In this document: piece after piece, positions 6,022 to 12,900 of the stretch
How positions within the stretch are numbered: the first letter of the stretch is position 1
Layout of the letters: every line of letters begins with the position of its first letter
Origin: Campylobacterales bacterium
Lineage (GTDB): Bacteria; Campylobacterota; Campylobacteria; Campylobacterales; Sulfurovaceae
DNA: 13,013 bases
Assembly (NCBI GenBank): GCA_016937075.1
Contig: JAFGWQ010000026.1
Location: 1 to 13,013, forward strand
Reading direction: 5' to 3'
Translations under genes and position numbers: made by a program
The notes under the pieces: model-generated
What the model was told of the DNA's origin: nothing
The model's input: only the letters and a program-made list of their open reading frames with translations
Databases searched by the model: none

Positions 6022-6644
6022 AAAAAGCGATTATTTTTGATATGGACGGCACGCTAGTAGATAGCTCACGAGCTTTGTCCAATGCTATAAATTATGTTAG
6101 GGAGCAATTGCATCTTCCTCCCTTGGAGCATACCGATATCATATCCAAGATAAATGACCATAGCATTAATGCTGCACAATATTTTTACAAAAGCAAACAT
6201 TTTATACCCGATCATCAAAAGTGGTTTTCTAGCTATTATAGTGCCAATCATCATAAAGAGCTTGTATTGTATGATGGTATCAAAGAGTTGCTGGAGTCAC
6301 TCAAGGGAAATGATCTTAAACTCGCGGTTGCTACAAATGCATATCGCAATTCAGCTATAGAGTCTTTAGTGCATCTTGATATCAATGATTATTTTGATGC
6401 AGTGGTTTGTTTTGATGATGTCAAAGAGGGCAAACCTTCTCCGCAGATGTTAGAGAAAATAACAGAGCTTTTCTCTTTGGAAACTGAACATGCTCTATTT
6501 ATAGGAGATGGAGAGAGGGACCAAATGGCAGCCAGCAGAGCCGGAATGGATTATATCATGGTCTCTTGGGGCTTTAGTAAGCATGATAGTGCAGTAAATT
6601 CAGTAGAAAAATTAAAAGAAATATTATTAGAGATAAATTTTTAG
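6015..6644 (+). CDS. HAD-superfamily phosphatase (phosphoglycolate-phosphatase-like)
   Basis: The 209-residue protein is a haloacid-dehalogenase-type phosphohydrolase with a helical C1 cap between motifs I and II, the Gph/PGMB-like layout. Motif I is FDMDGTLVDS with nucleophile Asp9 and acid/base Asp11. Motif II is VATNAYR (Thr107), motif III is EGKPSP (Lys140), and motif IV is FIGDGERD (Asp165, Asp169), which binds magnesium. It starts with GTG at 6015 inside the psd stop region, with AAGG at 6007-6010. Resemblance to Gph suggests 2-phosphoglycolate or another small phosphate ester, but specificity cannot be read from sequence. Its position after psd could hint at a lipid-precursor phosphate; that is inference. 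It is the last gene of the overlapping operon. Confidence 0.88.
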   Translation: MLKKAIIFDMDGTLVDSSRALSNAINYVREQLHLPPLEHTDIISKINDHSINAAQYFYKSKHFIPDHQKWFSSYYSANHHKELVLYDGIKELLESLKGNDLKLAVATNAYRNSAIESLVHLDINDYFDAVVCFDDVKEGKPSPQMLEKITELFSLETEHALFIGDGERDQMAASRAGMDYIMVSWGFSKHDSAVNSVEKLKEILLEINF

Positions 6645-6654
6645 AAATCATTGC

Positions 6655-6660
6655 TACAAT
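6655..6660 (+). promoter_or_regulatory. Putative -10 box of the TonB-dependent receptor gene
   Basis: TACAAT in TTGCTACAATTGC lies in the 49-base gap after the HAD gene and would start transcription near 6667. Three TTGC tetramers (6651, 6660, 6671) surround it and could be part of an operator, but no convincing dyad or classical Fur box (GATAATNATTATC type) is present. Confidence 0.4.
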
Positions 6661-6693
6661 TGCGACCAAGTTGCATTTTAGGGATTTTTATAT

Positions 6694-8817
6694 ATGCGTA
6701 ATTTTATTCCATTATCTATTTTAGTGTCTCAGACATTGTTATATGCTGATGCTAGTTTGGGAGAAATTGCTATCACCGCTTCTCCTATCGGTTCTCATGA
6801 AGCATTTGATATACCTTGCCAAGTTGATACGGTAAAAACCAAAGATATCGAGTCAAAAGCTACCTCTTCTCTAGGCGAAGTATTAAGTTCTATTGCCGGA
6901 GTCAATAATCTCTCTACAGGTTCACAGGCAGGCAAGCCGGTGATAAGAGGATTTTCAGGAGAAAGAGTTAAGATATTATCAAATTCAAATCCTACAGATT
7001 TCCAAACATACGGTATTCGTCATATTGCTAATGTCGACCCGCTATTAGCCAGCCGCATAGAGGTGGTTCGAGGAGCAAGCGGTGTGCTTTACGGTTCTGA
7101 TGCCATGGGCGGTGTGGTCAATGTGATAGACCAACCGTTTTTGTATGCCGAAGATAATGCTACTAAGTTCCATGGTAGAGTATTGAGCGAATATCATACC
7201 AATAATGGTGAAAAAGCATTGGCAGCCAAAACCCAGGGCGCTATCGGCAAAGTCGGTATAAATCTTGGAGCATCTCTTAGGGAGGCAGAAAATTTTCAGA
7301 CAGGCAAAAGTGAAAAATGGACCAAAGGCACAACAAGCAATTTACCGCTTTTTGCCGGAGAGCTGCCGTATACTGATTTCAAAAACAAATCAGCCAAAGC
7401 TGGACTAGGATACACCGGTGATGATTTTAAAATAGGACTTAGACATACTTTTTGGGAGAGTAAACAAAATTTTCTAGGTCATACTCCGGCACCTGATTTT
7501 AATGCTGTAGCTTCTGCAGGGCAAACGTTGACTAACAATGAAACACAATTAAAAGCATCTAAAACAGTAGGTGATTGGGATTTGGAAGGTAGAGTATCGC
7601 ATACTCATAATCAAAGAGAAGCAGCTACAAATATTCCTTATCAAGATATGGCTAGCGCCAAAGGAACTTCAGCCTATCTAGACATAGATACATCAAGGGA
7701 TGATATCCATATAGCTCTCAAGCATCCGCAAGTTGGCATTTGGCTTGGCGAAGTCGGTTTGCAAGCTTATTATAAAGACCAAGAACTAAAAGAAGGTAGG
7801 CTGCTGCCAAGTGCCATAGAAAAAGGCCAAGCCATATATCTATTTGAAGAAGCTAATTTGGATAGATGGATACTCCAAGGCGGGATTCGTTATGATATAA
7901 CCGACATAAATGCCGCACTAGACGGTACAAGTGCATATTTTGTAGACAAAGGATTCTATGATGCGTCAAATCATAAACAAAATTTTGATTCTATCGGCGG
8001 TTCGCTTGGTGCTACTTACAAAATAAATGAATCGTGGGCATTGGCCGGTAATTTTACAAAAGGATTTAGGTCGCCTACTATTTTCGAACTATTTGCGGGT
8101 GGAGTTCATGGAGGCATACAGGCATTTCAAATAGGTAATCCGGAGTTGCAACCAGAGCAAAGTTTGGGCATAGATATATCTTTAAGATATAACAAAGATG
8201 TGATATACGGCAATTTGACCCTATATAGCAATACCATAAACGACTATATTTATCTAGCAAATACAGGCTTCAAAAGAAATCCAACAACAGGCGAGAGAGC
8301 CCAAAACGGATTGAATGAGATGAGATATACACAAACCGATGCAAGAGTGGATGGTGTAGAATTATCTACAGAAGCACCATTGAGTCAAAGTTTGACTTTT
8401 AGAGCAAAAGCAGAATATATTCGTGGACGTGATACTAAAAATCATACCGCTTTAGCATATATCCCGCCTAGTAATGTCTCTTTTGGTATTACCGGACAAA
8501 TCGGTTCATGGGGGATGTTAGAAAATCAAGAGTTGCTCATAGATGCCAAATTTGTCAAATCCAAACGAGTGGCTGGAGCGTTTGAGCCGTTTGCACAGTA
8601 CAATAATACTCCTTTTGGTTCCGCTGACACTGCCGGTTATGGGCTTATGGATGTGGGATATAAAACACAATTGGCAATAGATGCAAAACCGGTAGATTTC
8701 TCTGTGAAGATTTCAAATATTTTTGATAGGGCTTATAGGGATTATCTTGATACTTACAAAGGCTATGCTCTTGGCATGGGAAGAAATATAAGTTTTGCTA
8801 TGGCAATACCTTTTTAG
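6694..8817 (+). CDS. TonB-dependent outer-membrane receptor (metal/siderophore type, substrate unknown)
   Basis: This 707-residue protein has the full layout of a TonB-dependent transporter. A signal peptide covers about residues 1-18/20 (MRNFIPLSILVSQTLLYADA). A TonB-box-like EIAITAS follows at 24-30, then a plug domain at about 38-148 with the classic GKPVIRGFSGERVKIL and RIEVVRGASGVLYGSDAMGGVVNVI stretch split over residues 80-145. A 22-strand-type beta barrel fills the rest, ending in Phe, the usual outer-membrane terminal residue. RSPTIFELFAGG, QIGNPELQPEQS and NDYIYLA in the barrel recall the ZnuD-like branch of receptors (zinc uptake in Neisseria), but the His-rich outer loop of ZnuD is absent. 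A Fur-family regulator follows at once, so metal-controlled uptake is likely. AGGGA at 6680-6684 precedes the ATG. Zinc is only a weak first guess; iron chelates or other metals remain possible. Confidence 0.92.
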   Translation: MRNFIPLSILVSQTLLYADASLGEIAITASPIGSHEAFDIPCQVDTVKTKDIESKATSSLGEVLSSIAGVNNLSTGSQAGKPVIRGFSGERVKILSNSNPTDFQTYGIRHIANVDPLLASRIEVVRGASGVLYGSDAMGGVVNVIDQPFLYAEDNATKFHGRVLSEYHTNNGEKALAAKTQGAIGKVGINLGASLREAENFQTGKSEKWTKGTTSNLPLFAGELPYTDFKNKSAKAGLGYTGDDFKIGLRHTFWESKQNFLGHTPAPDFNAVASAGQTLTNNETQLKASKTVGDWDLEGRVSHTHNQREAATNIPYQDMASAKGTSAYLDIDTSRDDIHIALKHPQVGIWLGEVGLQAYYKDQELKEGRLLPSAIEKGQAIYLFEEANLDRWILQGGIRYDITDINAALDGTSAYFVDKGFYDASNHKQNFDSIGGSLGATYKINESWALAGNFTKGFRSPTIFELFAGGVHGGIQAFQIGNPELQPEQSLGIDISLRYNKDVIYGNLTLYSNTINDYIYLANTGFKRNPTTGERAQNGLNEMRYTQTDARVDGVELSTEAPLSQSLTFRAKAEYIRGRDTKNHTALAYIPPSNVSFGITGQIGSWGMLENQELLIDAKFVKSKRVAGAFEPFAQYNNTPFGSADTAGYGLMDVGYKTQLAIDAKPVDFSVKISNIFDRAYRDYLDTYKGYALGMGRNISFAMAIPF

Positions 8818-8829
8818 GTAATTTTGAGC

Positions 8830-8835
8830 TATAAT
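8830..8835 (+). promoter_or_regulatory. Putative -10 box of the Fur-family gene, 6 bases before its ATG
   Basis: GAGCTATAATCCC fits the Campylobacterota gnTAtaAT -10 pattern perfectly. It ends 6 bases before ATG 8842, so the predicted transcription start is the A of that ATG and the mRNA would be leaderless. The box lies just past the receptor stop codon and would let the regulator be made independently of the receptor. Confidence 0.6.
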
Positions 8836-8841
8836 CCCATA

Positions 8842-9210
8842 ATGAATATAGAAAATCTGCTCCACGATAAGCACCTAAAATTTACAACTGCCAGAAAAGA
8901 GTTGTTTGACATATTTAGCAATTCACAAAGACCGGTATGTTATGAGGATATCAGAGATAATATCTCTATGGATAAAGCTACATTTTATCGCAATATGTCA
9001 ACCTTTGAAGAAAAGGGCATAGTGAATAGTTTTGAATCAAATGATAAAAAAAGATACTATGAACTCCAAAGTGCATTGCATAGTCATTTTGTATGCACCG
9101 TGTGCGGCAATATTGAGTGTTTAAATATAGTTCCTGATACTTCATTGTGTGAGTATGAAATAGATAATATAATAATTCACGGCCGTTGTCCAAAATGCAA
9201 ACAAAGCTAA
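8842..9210 (+). CDS. Fur-family metal-dependent regulator, compact form
   Basis: The 122-residue protein has the Fur N-terminal winged helix (LKFTTARKELFDIF, then the recognition region SMDKATFYRNMSTFEEKGIV at 42-61). Its dimerisation domain carries the two structural zinc pairs, Cys85-x2-Cys88 (HFVCTVCG) and Cys116-x2-Cys119 (RCPKC). His80, His82, Glu92 and Cys93 could form a sensing site. The span between the two CxxC pairs is 27 residues, against about 36 between the second and third zinc cysteines of E. coli Fur, so the helix carrying the Fur regulatory histidine appears missing. It probably represses genes when metal is bound, the upstream receptor being the obvious target. ATG 8842 gives a normal Fur N-terminus but has no Shine-Dalgarno; an in-frame TTG at 8824 with AGG at 8816-8818 would add 6 residues. 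Zur-like, Fur-like or PerR-like identity is undecided. Confidence 0.88.
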   Translation: MNIENLLHDKHLKFTTARKELFDIFSNSQRPVCYEDIRDNISMDKATFYRNMSTFEEKGIVNSFESNDKKRYYELQSALHSHFVCTVCGNIECLNIVPDTSLCEYEIDNIIIHGRCPKCKQS

Positions 9211-9211
9211 A

Positions 9212-10003
9212 ATGCCAAATATGTATTTAGATAGATTAAAAATAATTTTAGATAAAGAAATTGAGATCAGAAACAGTGCATGTGAATTGTGCGAAGACAA
9301 GCCAGATCCATTAATGGTTGCTTCAAGGTATCAGGATGAAAGCATAGCTTTGATATGCGCTTTATTTGCATATGGCAATGCCAAATTGATAGTAAAATTT
9401 CTAAACTCTTTGGATTTTTCGATTCTTGAATGTTCCGAAAAAGAGATATCTTTAAATCTGCAAAATCACTATTATAGATTTCAAAAATCAGAAGATGTCA
9501 TAGCACTATTTATTGCGCTTAAAAGATTAAAACAGATTGACAGTATAGAAAATATAGTTTACAACGGATATAAAAGAGAGGACAATATCATAGATGGATT
9601 AGTCAGTCTTGTTGAGACTATTCGGTCTGTATATCCAATGTATGATACGCAGGGGTATGATTTTTTAGTAGGACAAATTCCTACTTCAAAAATGTCAAGC
9701 CCATACAAGAGGTATATGATGTATTTTCGCTGGATGGTACGCAAAGATAACCTTGATATGGGGCTATGGAGCAAGATAGATAAAGCTCATCTACTGATGC
9801 CGCTTGACACTCATACATTTCATTTATCTCAAAAATTAGGGCTATTAAATAGAAGAACATATGATATGAAAGCGGTTATTGAGCTTACCGAGCAATTAAA
9901 AAAATTTGATGCTAGTGATCCTATTAAATACGATTTTGCCATATACCGCTTAGGTCAAGAGGGTCAAATATCACAAATTTTAGAAAAAATAACTACAAAT
10001 TAA
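9212..10003 (+). CDS. TIGR02757/DUF2400 family protein of unknown function
   Basis: The 263-residue protein matches the conserved family I know as TIGR02757 (DUF2400), whose biochemical role is not established. Hallmarks are DPLMVASRYQDESIALICALFAYGN at 32-56 (given here as DPLMVASRY plus LFAYGN), SPYKRYMMYFRWMVRKD at 163-179, LDMGLW at 181-186, MPLDTHTFHL at 196-205, and DPIKYDFAIYRLG at 236-248. The dense Arg/Lys plus the invariant LDTHT and YDFA blocks suggest an enzyme-like or nucleic-acid-binding core, but no catalytic site is assigned. It begins one base after the regulator stop and lacks a clear Shine-Dalgarno, so it is probably translated by coupling. A link to metal homeostasis is possible only through this position. 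ATG 9221 is an alternative start. Confidence 0.87.
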   Translation: MPNMYLDRLKIILDKEIEIRNSACELCEDKPDPLMVASRYQDESIALICALFAYGNAKLIVKFLNSLDFSILECSEKEISLNLQNHYYRFQKSEDVIALFIALKRLKQIDSIENIVYNGYKREDNIIDGLVSLVETIRSVYPMYDTQGYDFLVGQIPTSKMSSPYKRYMMYFRWMVRKDNLDMGLWSKIDKAHLLMPLDTHTFHLSQKLGLLNRRTYDMKAVIELTEQLKKFDASDPIKYDFAIYRLGQEGQISQILEKITTN

Positions 10004-10036
10004 TACATTTTAAAGAGCCATTTAGCACCTTTTTTG

Positions 10037-10042
10037 TACAAT
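10037..10042 (+). promoter_or_regulatory. Putative -10 box of atpB
   Basis: TACAAT within TTTTTGTACAATAAA would start transcription near 10049, ahead of the GAAGG ribosome-binding site at 10059-10063. It sits in a small inverted repeat, TTTGTA (10033-10038) and TACAAA (10046-10051), of unknown meaning. Confidence 0.45.
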
Positions 10043-10070
10043 AAATACAAATTTTTTTGAAGGTCGGCAT

Positions 10071-10754
10071 ATGGAAGGTGTATTTACCTATTTTGGTGCA
10101 GTAGTAGGTCATGGTGATGCCATGATCATAGCTCATATTTTTTTAGTTTTGGCACTTGTGCTTTTGGTATCATTTTTTGCAACAAAGAGTATGCAACTTG
10201 TCCCAACAGGTTCACAAAATATTATGGAAGCATACCTTGGCGGTGTAATTGCTATGGGCAAAGATGTAATTGGTGAGAATTTGGCAAGAAAATATCTTCC
10301 TTTGGTTGCAACTATAGGACTTTTTGTATTTTTTTCTAACGTAGTAGGTATCATTCCGGGATTTGAATCTCCAACTTCAAATATCAATGTTACTTTGGTT
10401 TTAGCACTTGTCGTGTTTGTTTATTATAATTTCGAAGGCATAAGAGAGCAAGGATTTTTAAAATATTTTGCTCACTTTGCTGGACCGGTTAAGTTGCTTG
10501 CTCCTTTGATGTTCCCTATCGAGATCGTATCGCACATATCTCGTATCATCTCTTTGTCTTTCCGTCTTTTTGGTAACATCAAGGGTGATGATCTATTCTT
10601 GTGGGTTCTGTTGATGCTTGCTCCTTGGTTTATGCCGTTGCCGGCATATGTGTTGCTTACTTTCTCAGCAATACTTCAAACATTTATCTTTATGATATTG
10701 ACTTATGTTTATCTTGCCGGAGCAGTAGTGGTAAGTGAAGACGATCATCACTAA
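10071..10754 (+). CDS. atpB: F0F1 ATP synthase subunit a
   Basis: Subunit a forms the two proton half-channels beside the c-ring in the inner membrane. The 227-residue protein is very hydrophobic with about five to six membrane helices. The essential arginine is Arg165 in SLSFRLFGNI (161-170), the best-known signature of the family; Gln203 in ILQTFIF matches the conserved last-helix glutamine, and Glu151/His155 lie in the preceding polar patch. Length is on the short side of the family, as in other Campylobacterota. GAAGG at 10059-10063 lies 7 bases before the ATG. No other ATP synthase genes adjoin it; in this group atpB is commonly separate from the atpFHAGDC cluster, with the c subunit elsewhere. 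A thiE-like gene follows after 10 bases and is probably co-transcribed. Confidence 0.96.
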   Translation: MEGVFTYFGAVVGHGDAMIIAHIFLVLALVLLVSFFATKSMQLVPTGSQNIMEAYLGGVIAMGKDVIGENLARKYLPLVATIGLFVFFSNVVGIIPGFESPTSNINVTLVLALVVFVYYNFEGIREQGFLKYFAHFAGPVKLLAPLMFPIEIVSHISRIISLSFRLFGNIKGDDLFLWVLLMLAPWFMPLPAYVLLTFSAILQTFIFMILTYVYLAGAVVVSEDDHH

Positions 10755-10764
10755 GCAATAATCA

Positions 10765-11304
10765 ATGATTGCTTATGCCATAAGTGATCCCTTCACATTA
10801 GATTTTAATAATCTTGAGGAGTCTCTAAGGAGATTTTCCTCAAAAGCTTCTATGATACTTTATCGTGACAAATCAAATCCAAATTATTCTATAAATGCTA
10901 AGCTTTTTCTAGCCAAAGCACGTAAATATTCATTTGATAAAATATTGCTTCATGGCGATATAGAATTAGCTATTGCATTAAAAGCAGATGGCGTACATTT
11001 AAGAAGTGATCAGTTTGCTTTTATTGCTGTAGCCAAAGAGAATAAATTGTTTGTCGTAGTTAGCACCCATTCGTTGCAAGAAGCTAAATTGGCTCAAGAT
11101 CTAGGAGCTGATATGGTCACGATCAGCCCTGTGTTTAGTAGCCCAAACAAAGGCAAACCCATTGGTCTTAATATACTAAAAGAAGTGTGTGATAATTTAA
11201 AAATACCGGTTATTGCATTAGGCGGTATAACATCACAAGAAGAGATAGATGCTATTATGGAGCAAGGAGCTGCCGGATTTGCCTCTATTCGATATTTTAA
11301 ATAA
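10765..11304 (+). CDS. thiE: Thiamine-phosphate synthase / TenI-like protein
   Basis: The 179-residue TIM-barrel protein belongs to the ThiE/TenI family. ThiE joins HMP-diphosphate and thiazole phosphate to make thiamine phosphate; TenI is a thiazole tautomerase. Seen here: LYRDKS at 32-37 (where ThiE has LReK), KADGVHL at 73-79, VSTHSLQEA at 99-107 with His102, GADMVTISPVFSSPNKGKP at 114-132, and the phosphate-binding IALGGI at 150-155. The LI(I/V)ND substrate motif of true ThiE is not clear (LLHGD at 61-65 instead) and the protein is shorter than the usual 210 or so residues, so a TenI-like or divergent ThiE role is possible. No good Shine-Dalgarno precedes ATG 10765, only 10 bases after the atpB stop. 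It converges on gpsA with a 7-base gap. Confidence 0.72.
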   Translation: MIAYAISDPFTLDFNNLEESLRRFSSKASMILYRDKSNPNYSINAKLFLAKARKYSFDKILLHGDIELAIALKADGVHLRSDQFAFIAVAKENKLFVVVSTHSLQEAKLAQDLGADMVTISPVFSSPNKGKPIGLNILKEVCDNLKIPVIALGGITSQEEIDAIMEQGAAGFASIRYFK

Positions 11305-11311
11305 GCATTTT

Positions 11312-12199
11312 TCAGCTCAATAGATCCCGTACGCTTTTAAGCGGATCTTTGCCTTCTTGCAGCATGAGATAGACTTCTTTTGCTATAGGCAGATAAATAT
11401 CTTTTTCTTTGGCGATATGATGCAATGCACTCGCAGTCGGCACCCCCTCGGCTACTTCACCAAGTTCATTTAGTATCGATTGAAGCGATTTGCCACTCGC
11501 CAGTCCTATGCCCACGCGATAGTTACGTGATAGTGTTGAGCTTGCAGTCAAAAATAGATCCCCAGCTCCTCCTAAAGATAAAAAAGTATCTTTTTTTGCT
11601 CCAAATGCTTCCCCAAAACGACTCATCTCTACAAGACCGCGAGCCAATAATGCAGCTCTGGCATTATTGCCAAGCTTTAGTCCGTCACACACTCCGCCGG
11701 CTATAGCAATGACATTTTTATAAGCACCTGCTATCTCTTCGCCTGCCACGTCATCGCTGACATATCCTTTTATAAAACTTGGCATGGCATCGACAAACTT
11801 TTTAGCCAATTCTTGGTTTGTGGAACTTACCACAAGTGCCGTAGGAAGAGATTGTATCACTTCTGCCGCAAAAGAAGGACCCGATAAAAATGCCAGTCTA
11901 TCCTTTGGTACAAAAGATTCATATACTTCATTTAGAAATGCTCCACTTGCCACCTCTATGCCTTTGGCTGCTATCAGTAAGGATTGACCGCAGTCTTTGA
12001 AGTTTTGCTCCATCCATACTCGTACCGATTGAGCCGGGATAGCCATGACTAGATATGGAAATTTTAGTGCTTCATCTAGATTGACAAAATTTGGTATATC
12101 TCGTGGTGTTCTAGATGTTATAACAACTTCATTGTTTTGACTGAAGGCATGATATAGTGCCGTTCCCCATTTGCCTGCCCCAATGATAGCTATTTTCAT
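11312..12199 (-). CDS. gpsA: NAD(P)-dependent glycerol-3-phosphate dehydrogenase
   Basis: GpsA reduces dihydroxyacetone phosphate to sn-glycerol 3-phosphate, the backbone of all membrane phospholipids, in the cytoplasm. The 295-residue protein starts with the Rossmann motif IGAGKWG (6-12). It has AAKG around Lys79, LSGPSFAAEV at 105-114, the catalytic Lys161 in GAYKNVIAIAGG, LGGAGDLFLTASS at 209-221, SRNYRVG at 224-230, and EGVPTA at 251-256, all family signatures. At 295 residues it is shorter than the 330-340 of many bacteria but near the length seen in this group. The ATG overlaps the stop of the upstream RCK gene as ATGA, and AAGG at 12206-12209 provides the ribosome-binding site. The shared phospholipid theme with psd is probably coincidental. 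Confidence 0.95.
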   Translation of the reverse strand: MKIAIIGAGKWGTALYHAFSQNNEVVITSRTPRDIPNFVNLDEALKFPYLVMAIPAQSVRVWMEQNFKDCGQSLLIAAKGIEVASGAFLNEVYESFVPKDRLAFLSGPSFAAEVIQSLPTALVVSSTNQELAKKFVDAMPSFIKGYVSDDVAGEEIAGAYKNVIAIAGGVCDGLKLGNNARAALLARGLVEMSRFGEAFGAKKDTFLSLGGAGDLFLTASSTLSRNYRVGIGLASGKSLQSILNELGEVAEGVPTASALHHIAKEKDIYLPIAKEVYLMLQEGKDPLKSVRDLLS

Positions 12200-12900
12200 G
12201 TAATATCCTTGTATAAATATTTACTAAATTTTGCCAAATCCTCGTTTTTGCCTATGCATATGATTATATCGCCATCATCAAGCTTATGATTGATATTTGA
12301 TGCAGCAAATATAAATTCATCCCCGAGTTCTTTATCGACCATACCGGTAAAAATTATGTCAAATTTTCCAAAATCAACATCATCAATGATGATACCATTC
12401 AAAGAAGAATTTTTGGAGATGACAAACTCTTGAAATGATATCTCGTGAGTTGCTGAAATAAAATTATCTAGCAGCTTGGTAGCAATAGGTTTTTCAAATA
12501 TATTGTGAATCCGATTCGCACTTACTTGATAAACATCTATTACTTGGTTTGCACCTGCCATTTTAAGTTTTTGAGTGGAATATATTGAATGTGATATGGC
12601 AATGATTTGATTACAGGTACAAGATGCACTCAGTGATAGTGTCAAGAATACATTTAAATATTCATCTTCCATCATGCATAATATCCAATCATTTTGTTTA
12701 ATATCAAGTTTTTCTAGCTCAGTATCTTCTGTTATATCTATTAGTATACTATTTAGATATCCACCAGACAAAGCATCCTGAAAATTCTTATTGTCATTTT
12801 CTATGATCGTAACGCTAAAATTTTCACTCAATAAAGATGCGGCTATAGATCTGGATTGTTTATTGTAGCCAAATATCCAAACGTGTTTTTGATTTTTCAC
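12196..12900 (-). CDS. RCK (TrkA-N plus TrkA-C) protein with degenerate nucleotide motif
   Basis: The 234-residue soluble protein has the layout of an RCK subunit: a Rossmann-like TrkA-N domain at about 6-125 and a TrkA-C-like domain at about 155-232 (ending LDDGDIIICIGKNEDLAKF). Such proteins gate potassium channels or Trk/Ktr uptake systems in response to nucleotides. The expected GxGxxG appears as GYNKQS at 11-16, so the second and third glycines are Asn and Ser; an acidic Glu34 ends strand 2 (IIEND). Nucleotide binding may be altered or lost. It starts with GTG at 12900, overlapping the stop of the preceding gene as GTGA, and its own stop overlaps gpsA. Lacking membrane segments, it probably works with the channel-like neighbour. 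Confidence 0.82.
   Translation of the reverse strand: MKNQKHVWIFGYNKQSRSIAASLLSENFSVTIIENDNKNFQDALSGGYLNSILIDITEDTELEKLDIKQNDWILCMMEDEYLNVFLTLSLSASCTCNQIIAISHSIYSTQKLKMAGANQVIDVYQVSANRIHNIFEKPIATKLLDNFISATHEISFQEFVISKNSSLNGIIIDDVDFGKFDIIFTGMVDKELGDEFIFAASNINHKLDDGDIIICIGKNEDLAKFSKYLYKDIT

Noticed and set aside
6645..6693. Classical Fur box ahead of the TonB-dependent receptor
   Set aside because: No GATAATNATTATC-like dyad is present; only irregular TTGC tetramers are seen.
8824..8841. TTG 8824 as the start of the Fur-family regulator
   Set aside because: It adds six residues (with SYNPI) unlike Fur N-termini and overlaps a near-perfect -10 box; kept as an alternative only.
10033..10051. 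Inverted repeat TTTGTA/TACAAA as a terminator before atpB
   Set aside because: The stem is only A/T-rich with one G/C pair per arm, so it cannot form a stable terminator hairpin; it overlaps the likely -10 box of atpB.
10133..10387. 84-codon minus-strand open frame inside atpB
   Set aside because: It is a shadow of the highly conserved atpB coding sequence, with no promoter, ribosome-binding site or family resemblance.
11305..11311. Shared terminator between thiE and gpsA
   Set aside because: The gap is 7 bases and no hairpin is visible in or near it.
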